From contig CAUGGC010000038.1 of assembly GCA_959599095.1 (NCBI GenBank), positions 1 through 15,463 of the forward strand: DNA of 15,463 nt, read 5' to 3'. Position numbers and translations under genes: made by a program. Below are positions 6,928 to 13,984 of this stretch, one piece after another. Position 1 is the first letter of the stretch; every line of letters starts with the position of its first letter. The notes under the pieces are model-generated. The model saw nothing but the letters and a program-made list of their open reading frames with translations. It was not told the DNA's origin and did no database searches. Origin of the DNA: an uncultured Collinsella sp. Lineage in GTDB: Bacteria > Actinomycetota > Coriobacteriia > Coriobacteriales > Coriobacteriaceae.

Positions 6928-8043
6928 ATGGCCGAGCTCACACCGCGCATGAAGGAGCTCGTCCAGCCCTACTTGGCCGGCATCGAGCCCTACGATCCTA
7001 ACTTTACGCCCACGCGCATCAACCTCTCGGCCAACGAGAACACCTATCCCGTGCCGGTCGGCGTGCGCGAGGCGGTTGATGCGGCCCTGGCTGCCACGCC
7101 GCTCAACCGCTATCCCGATCCCATGTCCAACGACCTGCGCGACGAGCTTGCTGCCTGGCATGGCGTGACGCGCGGGAACATCTGCGTGGGAAACGGCGGC
7201 GACGAGCTGCTCTATAACTACCTGCTGGCATTTGGCGGCGCGGGGAGGACTCTGCTCAACTGCCCGCCGTGCTTTAGCGAGTATGCCTTCTTTGCGTCTC
7301 TGTGCCAGACCGAGGTGCGCGATGTGTGGCGCGACCCGGCGACCTTTGAACTCGACCAGGCAGCCGTGCTTGCGGCGGCTCCCGAGTGCAGCCTGGCCAT
7401 CGTGACCTCGCCCAATAACCCCACGGGTGACGTGGCACCGCTCGACTTTGTCGCGGCCCTGTGCGATGCATGCCCCGGCATGGTGATGGTCGACGAGGCC
7501 TATGTTGAGTTTGCCGACGATTCGTTTGGCGCGGTCACCACGGCGCAGGGGCTTATCGCCGAGCATCCCAACCTGGTGATTCTGCATACGTTGTCCAAGG
7601 CGTTTGGCGCTGCCGGTACGCGTCTGGGTTACGTGATCGCGGCGCCGGAAGTCATCGACGTGTTCGCGGCGATTCGCCAGATCTATTCAGTTAACGTGCT
7701 GAGCCAGGCGGCAGCACTTGCCTGCGTGCGTGCCCGTGATGCCTACACGCCCGTGGTGGCACAGATCGCATCCGAGCGCGAGCGCGAGCTGTGCGCCCTG
7801 CGCGCAATGGCTGCCGATGGCATGCCCGTGGAGGCATGGCCGAGCGCGGCGAACTTTGTGCTCGTGCGCACGCCGCATGCCACGCGCGTGCGCGAGCGTC
7901 TGCGCGACGAGTATTCGATTTTGGTGCGCGACTTTAGCTACGCGCCGGGGCTTGCGGACTGTCTGCGCATCACTGTGGGTACGCCGCAGGAAAACGACGA
8001 GGTGCTGGCCGCGTTTGCCGCGCTGGTGAAGGAGGAGATGTAG
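6928..8043 (+). CDS. hisC: Histidinol-phosphate aminotransferase
   Basis: This 371-residue fold-type I PLP enzyme converts imidazole acetol phosphate plus glutamate to L-histidinol phosphate and 2-oxoglutarate. The PLP lysine is Lys224 in TLSKAFGAAGTRLGY. Other family marks are LSANENTYPVP (33-43), SPNNPTG (161-167), DEAYVEF (189-195) and Arg347 (LRIT), which binds the substrate carboxylate. I use the ATG at 6928 because GGGGAGG at 6915-6921 lies six bases upstream. The frame is open from 6895, but that would overlap hisD and add a proline-rich leader. It abuts hisB directly, suggesting coupled translation. Confidence 0.95.
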   Translation: MAELTPRMKELVQPYLAGIEPYDPNFTPTRINLSANENTYPVPVGVREAVDAALAATPLNRYPDPMSNDLRDELAAWHGVTRGNICVGNGGDELLYNYLLAFGGAGRTLLNCPPCFSEYAFFASLCQTEVRDVWRDPATFELDQAAVLAAAPECSLAIVTSPNNPTGDVAPLDFVAALCDACPGMVMVDEAYVEFADDSFGAVTTAQGLIAEHPNLVILHTLSKAFGAAGTRLGYVIAAPEVIDVFAAIRQIYSVNVLSQAAALACVRARDAYTPVVAQIASERERELCALRAMAADGMPVEAWPSAANFVLVRTPHATRVRERLRDEYSILVRDFSYAPGLADCLRITVGTPQENDEVLAAFAALVKEEM

Positions 8044-8631
8044 ATGGACCGCTATGCCGAGGTAACCCGCAAGACGGGCGAGACCGACATTGTCGTAAAG
8101 CTCGACCTGGACGGATCTGGCGTGTGCGATATCTCGACCGGCGTGCCGTTTTTCGACCACATGCTCAACGCTTTTGGCCGCCATGGCCTGTTCGATCTGA
8201 CGGTGCATGCGGTGGGCGACGTGGAGGTCGATGCGCACCACACCGTCGAGGACACGGGTATTGTGCTGGGCGAGGCGTTTTGTCAGGCACTGGGCGACAA
8301 GGCGGGCATTACGCGCTTTGCCGACGCGGCGATCGCCATGGACGAGACGCTTGTGATGGCTGCTGTTGATATTTCGGGCCGCGGGCAGGCCTACTGCGAG
8401 CTGCCCGTGCCCACCGAGCGCGTGGGCAGCTTCGATACCGAGCTGGCCGTCGAGTTCTTCTACGCCTTCGCGCGCGATGCCAAGCTCACGCTGCACGTGC
8501 GCGAGCTGGCGGGCGGCAACTCGCATCACATTATCGAGGCCGCCTTTAAGGCCGTGGGCCGCACGATGCGCCACGCCTGCGAGCTCGATCCCCGCGTGCA
8601 GGGCATCCCCAGCACCAAGGGATCGCTGTAA
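8044..8631 (+). CDS. hisB: Imidazoleglycerol-phosphate dehydratase (monofunctional)
   Basis: This 195-residue manganese enzyme dehydrates imidazole glycerol phosphate to imidazole acetol phosphate. The two His-rich metal motifs are HHTVED (65-70) and NSHHIIE (159-165). FFDHML (36-41) and the terminal STKGSL are also typical. There is no fused phosphatase domain as in E. coli HisB, so a separate histidinol-phosphatase is needed (see 11625-12536). The ATG immediately follows the hisC stop, and the end of hisC (AAGGAGGAG) supplies the ribosome binding site. Confidence 0.96.
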   Translation: MDRYAEVTRKTGETDIVVKLDLDGSGVCDISTGVPFFDHMLNAFGRHGLFDLTVHAVGDVEVDAHHTVEDTGIVLGEAFCQALGDKAGITRFADAAIAMDETLVMAAVDISGRGQAYCELPVPTERVGSFDTELAVEFFYAFARDAKLTLHVRELAGGNSHHIIEAAFKAVGRTMRHACELDPRVQGIPSTKGSL

Positions 8632-8655
8632 CCTGCCAAAAAAGACAGGTTTTGA
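8630..8655 (+). other. Small hairpin between hisB and hisH
   Basis: AACCTG (8630-8635) pairs with CAGGTT (8646-8651) around an A-rich 10-base loop and is followed by TTTG. Six base pairs is too weak for a confident terminator. It marks the 44-base gap before hisH and could modestly tune expression. Confidence 0.3.
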
Positions 8656-8675
8656 ATGAGATAAGGGAGGGTCGC

Positions 8676-9377
8676 GTGGGCGAACCGAAGATCGTGGTGG
8701 TCGACTACCACAAGGGCAACTTATCGAGTGTTGTGCGCGGGCTTGCGCGCGCCGGTGCCGCCGCCTGCACATCGGACGATCCGGAGCAGATCCGCAATGC
8801 CGACGGCCTGGTCATCCCGGGCGTGGGCGCGTTCTATGACGCGATCGCCTTTATGCGCCAGAGCGGCGAGGCGGACGCGGTGCTCGATGCCGTCGCCGCC
8901 GGAACTCCGCTGCTCGGTATCTGCCTGGGCCTTCAGCTATTTTTTGAGCGCGGCAACGAGGGCGTGCCTGCGGACGAGGGCGCGGTTGCCGATGGCAACA
9001 CCCCCGAGCAGGCTGGCGGTCCCTGGGTCGATGGCCTGGGTATTATGCGTGGCTCGTGCACGCGCTTGGAATCGAGTCGCCTGAAGGTGCCGCACGTGGG
9101 CTGGGACCAGGTGCACATGACGCCCGCCGGTGCGGCCGATCCGCTGCTTACTGGTTTTGCCGAGGGTGCCAACATGTACTTCACCCACAGCTACGCGGTG
9201 GCCGACGATGCCGATGCCGCCGATGTGCTGGCGCGCACGCACTATACGCGGAGCTTCCCGTGCATCGTGCGCCACGGCAACGTGTGGGGTTGTCAGTTCC
9301 ATCCCGAGAAATCCTCCGCGCTGGGGCAGCGCATCCTTAAGAACTTCGTCAACATCGTCGAGGAGGCTGGCCGATGA
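8676..9377 (+). CDS. hisH: Imidazole glycerol phosphate synthase, glutaminase subunit
   Basis: This 233-residue class I glutamine amidotransferase feeds ammonia to HisF. The catalytic triad is visible: Cys83 in GICLGLQL, and His209 and Glu211 in QFHPEKS. The N-terminal VVDYHKGNLSSV and the GVGAF oxyanion region are typical. The start is a GTG at 8676, because AAGGGAGG (8663-8670) is five bases upstream. A TTG at 8652 in the same frame lacks such a site. Residues about 97-116 form a polar insertion (PADEGAVADGNTPEQAGG) not usual in the family. It overlaps hisA by four bases (ATGA). Confidence 0.94.
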   Translation: MGEPKIVVVDYHKGNLSSVVRGLARAGAAACTSDDPEQIRNADGLVIPGVGAFYDAIAFMRQSGEADAVLDAVAAGTPLLGICLGLQLFFERGNEGVPADEGAVADGNTPEQAGGPWVDGLGIMRGSCTRLESSRLKVPHVGWDQVHMTPAGAADPLLTGFAEGANMYFTHSYAVADDADAADVLARTHYTRSFPCIVRHGNVWGCQFHPEKSSALGQRILKNFVNIVEEAGR

Positions 9378-10117
9378 TCCTGTTTCCCGCAATCGATCTG
9401 ATCGGCGGCAAGGTCGTGCGCCTGGAGCGCGGCGACCGCAGCCGCTGCAAGGTATATTCCGACGATCCCGTGGCAGTCGCCCGCTCGTTTGCCGAGCAGG
9501 GCGCGAGCTGGGTGCACGTCGTAGACCTGTCCGCTGCCTTCGGCGAGGACGAGGACGCATGTGCCGCCAACTCGGCGGCGATCAAGGCTATCTGCGGCGT
9601 CGATGGCCTGTCTGTGGACGTGGGCGGCGGCGTCCGCTCGCTCGCGCGCATCGACGAGTTGGCAGGCTATGGTGCTCGCCGCATTGCGCTGGGCACCGTG
9701 CTGGTGACCGAGCCGGGTTTTGCCGAGGTGGCGGCCAAAGGCTTTGGCGAGCTGTTGGTGGCTGACATTGCCGCCCGTGACGGTCAGGTCAAGGTGAACG
9801 GCTGGCGTGATGGCGCGGGCGTGTCACTCGACGATGCCGTGGCACAGCTTACCGAGCTGGGCTTTAAGCATCTGGTGTATACCGACATTGCGCGCGATGG
9901 CATGCAGACGGGCATCGATGTGGCGGCGTATCGCCATGTGGCCGAGGTCGCGGGCTTTCCCGTCGTGGCTTCGGGCGGCATCTCGACGCTCGACGACATC
10001 CGCGCGCTGGCCGCGGTGGGTGAGGGCGCGATTGAAGGCGCCATTACCGGTCGCGCGCTCTACGAGGGCAACTTTACGCTGGTACAGGCGCTGACCGCCG
10101 CCCGAGGGGAGGAGTAG
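9374..10117 (+). CDS. hisA: ProFAR isomerase (phosphoribosylformimino-5-aminoimidazole carboxamide ribotide isomerase)
   Basis: This 247-residue (beta/alpha)8 barrel opens the ribose ring of ProFAR by an Amadori rearrangement to give PRFAR. The catalytic acid and base are Asp8 (FPAIDL) and Asp131 (ADIAARDG). The phosphate-binding segments DVGGGVRS (82-89), TDIARDG (170-176) and ASGGIS (199-204) are present. A PriA-type bifunctional HisA/TrpF is seen in some Actinomycetota. Nothing here proves or excludes TrpF activity, although a complete his operon favours HisA. The start overlaps the hisH stop as ATGA, with a GAGGAGG-type site at about 9359. Confidence 0.94.
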   Translation: MILFPAIDLIGGKVVRLERGDRSRCKVYSDDPVAVARSFAEQGASWVHVVDLSAAFGEDEDACAANSAAIKAICGVDGLSVDVGGGVRSLARIDELAGYGARRIALGTVLVTEPGFAEVAAKGFGELLVADIAARDGQVKVNGWRDGAGVSLDDAVAQLTELGFKHLVYTDIARDGMQTGIDVAAYRHVAEVAGFPVVASGGISTLDDIRALAAVGEGAIEGAITGRALYEGNFTLVQALTAARGEE

Positions 10118-10120
10118 ACC

Positions 10121-10903
10121 ATGCTTACCAAGCGTGTGATTCCCTGTCTGGATGTTAAGGACGGCCGCGTGGTCAAGGGCGTCAACTTCGTGAGCCTGCG
10201 CGATGCGGGCGATCCGGTGGAGCTGGCGCGTGCCTACGACCGTGAGGGTGCGGACGAGGTCGTCTTCCTGGACATTACCGCCACGAGCGACAACCGCGCG
10301 ACGACTATCGAGATGGCGGCGCACGCGGCCGAGGAGCTCGCCATTCCCTATACCGTGGGCGGCGGCTTTCGCGACCTGGCGGGCATGCACACCATGGTTG
10401 CAGCCGGTGCTGACAAGGTGTCGCTCAACTCTGCCGCCGTGCGCGACCCGTCGCTGATTAGCCAGGCTGCCGCGGCGTTTGGTAGCCAGGCCGTGGTCGT
10501 GGCGATCGATGCCAAGCGCGTGGGCCTGCCCGGCGCATCCGGTGCCGACAAGTGGGAGGTCTTCACGGCGGGCGGCCGCAACGCCACGGGCATCGACGCG
10601 GTGGCGTGGGCCGAGGAGGCGGCTCGTCGCGGCGCCGGCGAGATCTTGCTCACCAGCATGGATCGCGACGGCACCAAGGCCGGCTTTGACCTGGCGCTCA
10701 CCCGTGCTGTGGCGCGCGCGGTGCCGATTCCCGTCATCGCGAGCGGCGGCGTGGGCACGCTCGAGCATTTTGCCGAGGGCGTGATCGAGGGCGAGGCCGA
10801 TGCCGTGCTGGCGGCGAGCGTCTTTCACTTTGGAACCTTCAGCATTCGCCAGGTGAAGGAGTATATGGCATCGCAGGGAATTCCCGTGAGATTGGATTTT
10901 TAA
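10121..10903 (+). CDS. hisF: Imidazole glycerol phosphate synthase, cyclase subunit
   Basis: This 260-residue barrel uses ammonia from HisH to turn PRFAR into imidazole glycerol phosphate and AICAR. The catalytic residues are Asp11 (IPCLDVKDGRVVKG) and Asp130 (VVAIDAKR). Phosphate-binding loops GGGFRD, SMDRDGTK and ASGGVGT are intact. The length matches the family (about 255). The gene starts three bases after hisA, with GGGGAGGAG at the hisA end as ribosome binding site, and its TAA abuts the hisI start. Confidence 0.97.
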   Translation: MLTKRVIPCLDVKDGRVVKGVNFVSLRDAGDPVELARAYDREGADEVVFLDITATSDNRATTIEMAAHAAEELAIPYTVGGGFRDLAGMHTMVAAGADKVSLNSAAVRDPSLISQAAAAFGSQAVVVAIDAKRVGLPGASGADKWEVFTAGGRNATGIDAVAWAEEAARRGAGEILLTSMDRDGTKAGFDLALTRAVARAVPIPVIASGGVGTLEHFAEGVIEGEADAVLAASVFHFGTFSIRQVKEYMASQGIPVRLDF

Positions 10904-11233
10904 ATGGAGCAAGTGACAACTGCGTCCGAGCTCAAATACGACGCCAGGGGGCTGATTCCTTGTGTGGTTCAGCAGTATGACACCGGCGAGGTGCTTATGG
11001 TTGCTTGGATGAACGAGGAGTCGGTGGGGCTGACGCTCAAGACCGGTACCACGTGGTTTTGGAGCCGCAGCCGTCAGGAGCTCTGGAACAAGGGCGCGAC
11101 GAGCGGCAACATGCAGGAGGTCAAGGAGCTCTGGGCCGACTGCGATAGCGATACGCTGCTGGTCAAGGTCGACTCGCCGGGTCCGGCTTGCCACACCGGC
11201 AACCGTACCTGCTTCTTTAAGAAACTCGCGTAG
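10904..11233 (+). CDS. hisI: Phosphoribosyl-AMP cyclohydrolase
   Basis: This 109-residue zinc enzyme opens the purine ring of phosphoribosyl-AMP, the third step of the pathway. The signature WFWSRSRQELWNKGATSGN (51-69) and the metal site DCDSDTLL (79-86) and GPACHTGNRTCF (93-104) are complete. The zinc cysteines are 80, 96 and 103. It is a stand-alone protein, not fused to HisE as in E. coli. It begins immediately after the hisF stop codon. Confidence 0.96.
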   Translation: MEQVTTASELKYDARGLIPCVVQQYDTGEVLMVAWMNEESVGLTLKTGTTWFWSRSRQELWNKGATSGNMQEVKELWADCDSDTLLVKVDSPGPACHTGNRTCFFKKLA

Positions 11234-11279
11234 GGCGGGCGCGCGACCAGGCGCTTGGCCAACCAGAAAGGATTGAACC

Positions 11280-11597
11280 ATGGGTGTGCGCACCGCGAAT
11301 GTTCAGGATGGAAATATCGGCGAGACGCTGACGGGACTGGCCGAGGTGATTCATGGTCGCCGCGACGCGTCGCCGCAGGAAAGCTATACCGCTCGCCTGC
11401 TGACCGACGTCGAGGATGAGCTGCTCAAGAAGCTCGCCGAGGAAGCGAGCGAGGTGATCATGGCCTGCAAGGACAACGACCACGACCACATTCGCTACGA
11501 GGCCGGCGACCTGGTCTACCACCTGCTCGTGACGCTCGAGCGCTACGGCATTACCCTCGACGAGCTGGCCGGCGAACTCAACGCCCGCCGCCACTAG
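11280..11597 (+). CDS. hisE: Phosphoribosyl-ATP pyrophosphatase
   Basis: This 105-residue all-alpha NTP pyrophosphohydrolase of the MazG-like fold removes pyrophosphate from phosphoribosyl-ATP, the second step. The magnesium-binding pattern is Glu54-Glu55, Glu58, then Glu74 and Asp77 (EEASE, YEAGDL). The ribosome binding site AAAGGA is at 11267-11272. It is the last gene of the plus-strand his operon, 46 bases after hisI. Its stop codon lies within a short palindrome (11593-11625) shared with the convergent phosphatase gene. Confidence 0.94.
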   Translation: MGVRTANVQDGNIGETLTGLAEVIHGRRDASPQESYTARLLTDVEDELLKKLAEEASEVIMACKDNDHDHIRYEAGDLVYHLLVTLERYGITLDELAGELNARRH

Positions 11598-11625
11598 TCA
11601 TTGGGGACGTTCTTAAACGACTAGT
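11593..11625. terminator. Short palindrome between the convergent hisE and PHP genes
   Basis: ACTAGTC (11593-11599) and GACTAGT (11619-11625) form a 7-bp perfect inverted repeat. A small inner CGTT/AACG stem (11608-11619) is also present. It spans the hisE stop and touches the stop of the minus-strand gene. There is no T-run in either direction, so a role as a bidirectional terminator is weak. The GGGGAC-containing core could instead belong to a dispersed repeat family. Confidence 0.35.
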
Positions 11626-12536
11626 TAGGCGAGGGGTGTGGATTCCCATTCGCCGGTGGGGTGGGGGACGTCGAAGGTTCGGTAGCCACAGTCGTAGGCG
11701 TGTGCCTGGGCCTCACGGATGTTCCAGCAAATGTCGCAGGCGCGGTGTGCGTCCGAGCCAAAAGTGATCGGCACCTCGGCGTGGGCGAAGCAACGCAACA
11801 ACCCGGTCGTGGGATAGTAGTCGTCGAGTCCCTTGCGCGGCGCAGCGGTCGAGACCTCAACGCGGCGGCCCGCGTCGTGTGCACACTCTGCCATCTGCCC
11901 CCAGAACGGCGCGGGGTCAAAGTCGGGCGCAAAGCCCTCTTTCGAAAAGCGCATGACCAGGTCGGGGTGAGCCATTACATCAAAGTTGAGCGGGCTCTCG
12001 CAGGCGCGGCACCAGTCGTCGACGTAGCGCTCCCACACGCCGCGTACCCCCAGGTTTTCCCAAACGTGCAGGTTGGTGTCATCGTCGATCCAGCCGCAGC
12101 GCGAATCGGGCGTATCGGGACGAGCGACGTCCTCCGTCCCCGCCGTGCCCGCAGCACCTGCCGCAATATCGCCTGGGTTACCAATCCAATGCACGCTGCC
12201 CAGGCGCACGACGGCGCCTCGGGACCAGCGCTCGACCAAAGGCTCGCAGCCCTCGTACCAATCGCATTCAAAGCCATAGATAAGCTCGAGCTCCGGCGCA
12301 ATCTGCGCGGCGAGTTTGCGGGCGCCCTCAAAGGCCAGACGATGTGCCGTCAGGTCGCCCTCGACAACCTGCACTTCGCAGTTGGCATCCATGCTGGCGG
12401 GCAGGGTGAGATGGTCGGTTGAGACCATGACGCGGCAGCTGGCCGCAGCAGCGGCGCGAACGTTGTCCTCAAACGAGGCATGACCGTCCGAGAACGAGGT
12501 GTGGGTGTGGCAATCGACCAGCGGGCAAGCAGGCAT
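11625..12536 (-). CDS. PHP-domain phosphatase, probable histidinol-phosphatase
   Basis: This 303-residue PHP-family hydrolase has a complete trinuclear metal set: DCHTHTSFSDG (8-18; His10, His12), TDH (40-42), Glu90 in GFECDW, His116 in SVHW, His190 in MAHPD, and Asp262/His264 in GSDAH. Histidinol-phosphatases of the PHP type include B. subtilis HisJ and L. lactis HisK. The operon next to it lacks exactly this step, and its hisB is monofunctional, so the assignment is well supported by context. Residues about 120-147 are a low-complexity Ala/Gly/Asp insertion. AAGGAGC precedes the ATG (complement of 12534-12536). It converges on hisE, with 27 bases between the two coding regions. Another phosphoesterase substrate cannot be excluded. 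Confidence 0.82.
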   Translation of the reverse strand: MPACPLVDCHTHTSFSDGHASFEDNVRAAAAASCRVMVSTDHLTLPASMDANCEVQVVEGDLTAHRLAFEGARKLAAQIAPELELIYGFECDWYEGCEPLVERWSRGAVVRLGSVHWIGNPGDIAAGAAGTAGTEDVARPDTPDSRCGWIDDDTNLHVWENLGVRGVWERYVDDWCRACESPLNFDVMAHPDLVMRFSKEGFAPDFDPAPFWGQMAECAHDAGRRVEVSTAAPRKGLDDYYPTTGLLRCFAHAEVPITFGSDAHRACDICWNIREAQAHAYDCGYRTFDVPHPTGEWESTPLA

Positions 12537-12553
12537 GGCAGCTCCTTTGCGTC

Positions 12554-12574
12554 AAGCGAATCCGCTTCATTGTA
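12554..12574 (-). promoter_or_regulatory. Candidate promoter and palindrome ahead of the PHP gene
   Basis: On the minus strand, TACAAT (complement of 12569-12574) could be a -10 box with a leader of about 25 bases. One base further is a perfect 5-bp palindrome, AAGCG/CGCTT (12554-12567), which would overlap the start of transcription. No good -35 is visible. Confidence 0.25.
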
Positions 12575-12669
12575 ATGGCGCAGCTCTCAACATGCCGGAC
12601 ACGCCGGGGGTCGAAATCGATCGGAAAGGCTGCGCGACGTGCGGTGCGGCCTCGCTTGCTCTCAAAACA

Positions 12670-12724
12670 TGTACATCAGCCTCCAAAAGCTGTAAAAAAT
12701 GACATGTTTGGAGGCTGACGTACA
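12670..12724. repeat. 18-bp imperfect palindrome with 19-base loop
   Basis: TGTACATCAGCCTCCAAA (12670-12687) pairs with 12707-12724 over 17 of 18 positions, around a loop containing six consecutive A. The motif ACATGT occurs twice, just outside the left arm and at the end of the loop (AAACATGT 12665-12672, ACATGTTT 12702-12709), allowing an alternative pairing. Neither strand has the T-run position expected of a terminator. It may be a dispersed repeat or a protein-binding palindrome. Confidence 0.6.
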
Positions 12725-12820
12725 CGTTTGAGTGGAGCGGGCCGGCGTTGGAGCGCGCCAGCACTTGCGCCCAGCAAAAGTCGCACCTATCCCATGACGC
12801 CGCCCCTGCGCCGCCCGCGA

Positions 12821-12831
12821 TGTGCTAGCGT
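12821..12831 (+). promoter_or_regulatory. Candidate -10 region of the larC2-yfcE-mazG group
   Basis: TGTGCTAGCGT lies 43 bases before the larC2 start and matches TATGCTAAAGT, ahead of the his operon, at 8 of 11 positions. No -35 consensus is visible upstream in the very GC-rich sequence. The call rests on position and this resemblance only. Confidence 0.25.
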
Positions 12832-12874
12832 TTGGATGAACAAAACGAGCCCGCGCGGAAAGGAGCCGGACCGT

Positions 12875-13360
12875 ATGCCATGCGATAGCACATCCCCGCT
12901 GTCCCGCGAGACCGATGCGCCCGAAACCATCGTCAAGCTGGAGTGCGACATCGACGATGCGTCGCCCGAGGTGCTCGCCTACGCCGCCGACCGCCTGCGC
13001 GAGGCCGGCGCCCGCGAGGTGCACTGGCTGCCGCTTTACTGCAAAAAGGGTCGCCCCGGATGGCAGTTGCAGGTGATCTGCTCGCACGAGGATATCGAGC
13101 GTCTACAGACGATTATCTTTTTGGAGACCACGACCAACGCCGTTCGCCGCCAGGTGATGGAACGCGTTTGCCTGCCGCGCCGATTCGAGCAGGTGACAAC
13201 GCCTTGGGGCGAGGTGTCCGTTAAGGTGGCGACCCTGCCCGACGGCAGCGAGCGCGCGGCTCCCGAGTACGAGGATTGCGCCCGTCTTGCCCGCGAACAT
13301 GACGTGCCGCTCCAACGCGTGATGCAGGCGGCTCAGAGCGCGGCGCTGCGATTCGAGTAA
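12875..13360 (+). CDS. larC: Stand-alone LarC C-terminal domain (DUF111 / LarC2)
   Basis: This 161-residue protein matches the C-terminal half of LarC, the cyclometallase that inserts nickel into the pyridinium-dithiocarboxylate cofactor of lactate racemase. Recognisable family segments are KLECDIDDASPE (21-32), CKKGRPG (56-62), ETTT (84-87), LPRRFE (100-105) and APEYEDC (129-135). In Lactobacillus plantarum LarC1 and LarC2 are joined by a programmed ribosomal frameshift. Here no LarC1 precedes it, and the ORF has its own strong site (AGGAG at 12861-12865). The first 18 residues are probably unstructured. It may work with a LarC1 encoded elsewhere or have a separate role. It lies 73 bases ahead of yfcE. 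Confidence 0.8.
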   Translation: MPCDSTSPLSRETDAPETIVKLECDIDDASPEVLAYAADRLREAGAREVHWLPLYCKKGRPGWQLQVICSHEDIERLQTIIFLETTTNAVRRQVMERVCLPRRFEQVTTPWGEVSVKVATLPDGSERAAPEYEDCARLAREHDVPLQRVMQAAQSAALRFE

Positions 13361-13433
13361 CACGGTAGATGGGCCCCACATCCGCCGGACCCCGTATTCA
13401 GCTCCCATCAACCCCACTCCGAAAGGACTCCCC

Positions 13434-13982
13434 ATGAAATGCCTCATCGCTTCCGACATCCACGGCTCGGCATACTGGGCCGAGCGCCTGTGCACTGCCA
13501 TCGAATCCGAGCAGCCCGACCGCATTGTGCTGCTGGGCGACCTGCTCTACCATGGCCCGCGTAACGACCTGCCGCGCGACTATGCTCCCAAGCGCGTGAT
13601 TCCGCTGCTCAACGCCCTAGCCGACCGCATCATCGCGGTGCGCGGCAACTGCGACGCCGAGGTCGACCAGATGGTCCTCGACTTTCCCGTTATGGCCGAC
13701 TACGCTACGCTGTTCGACGAGACCGGCCGCGAGCTGTTCCTGACGCACGGCCACGTCTTTGGCGCCGGCATGCACAACAGCGTCGACCACGCGCCCGCGT
13801 TGCCCGAGGGCTCAGCGCTCGTCTACGGCCACACGCACATCAAGGTCAACGAGGAAAGCGCCGCGCACCCGGGCCTGTGGCTCTTCAACCCCGGTAGCGT
13901 GAGCATCCCCAAGGACGGCTCGCACAGCTACGGCATCTACGAGGGCGGCGCGTTCCGCCACGTGGTCATGGAGGAGGAGTAG
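13434..13982 (+). CDS. yfcE: YfcE-type metallophosphodiesterase
   Basis: This 182-residue calcineurin-like phosphoesterase binds two metal ions. The ligands expected are Asp8 and His10 (SDIHG), Asp36 (LGDLL), Asn72 (RGNCDAEVDQM), His105 (THGH) and His133/His135 (GHTH). The stretch YHGPRNDLP (39-47), the RGNCDAEVDQM block and NPGSVSIPK (152-160) closely resemble E. coli YfcE (184 residues). That enzyme hydrolyses model phosphodiesters, and its physiological substrate is unclear. The ribosome binding site GAAAGGA is at 13421-13427. mazG starts two bases after its stop, so the two are probably translated together. Confidence 0.93.
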   Translation: MKCLIASDIHGSAYWAERLCTAIESEQPDRIVLLGDLLYHGPRNDLPRDYAPKRVIPLLNALADRIIAVRGNCDAEVDQMVLDFPVMADYATLFDETGRELFLTHGHVFGAGMHNSVDHAPALPEGSALVYGHTHIKVNEESAAHPGLWLFNPGSVSIPKDGSHSYGIYEGGAFRHVVMEEE

Positions 13983-13984
13983 CC

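Larger units (their letters stand above)
12537..12874. other. 338-base intergenic region between divergent genes
   Basis: This gap separates the minus-strand PHP gene from the plus-strand larC2 gene. It holds the candidate PHP promoter (12554-12574), the long palindrome (12670-12724), a TGTGCTAGCGT string (12821-12831) that may be a -10 region, and the larC2 ribosome binding site. I see no convincing coding sequence. The plus-strand reading that extends larC2 upstream to 12728 shows no resemblance to LarC1. Confidence 0.6.

Noticed and set aside
3948..6950. Very long minus-strand open frame (about 1000 codons) opposite hisZG and hisD
   Set aside because: It is a shadow of high-GC codon use on the plus strand. 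It is rich in His, Arg and Gly, spans two well-identified genes, and has no domain resemblance.
8652..8675. TTG start for hisH
   Set aside because: The GTG at 8676 has AAGGGAGG five bases upstream and gives the normal HisH N-terminus.
9824..11293. Minus-strand open frame of 489 codons opposite hisA, hisF and hisI
   Set aside because: Same shadow effect; composition is low-complexity and three confident genes occupy the other strand.
12728..12874. Upstream extension of the larC2 frame as a LarC1 remnant
   Set aside because: The translated residues are Arg/Pro-rich with no LarC1 motif, and a strong ribosome binding site precedes the ATG at 12875.
12662..13087. Minus-strand open frame across the palindrome and larC2
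   Set aside because: It overlaps a recognised gene and shows no protein family features.
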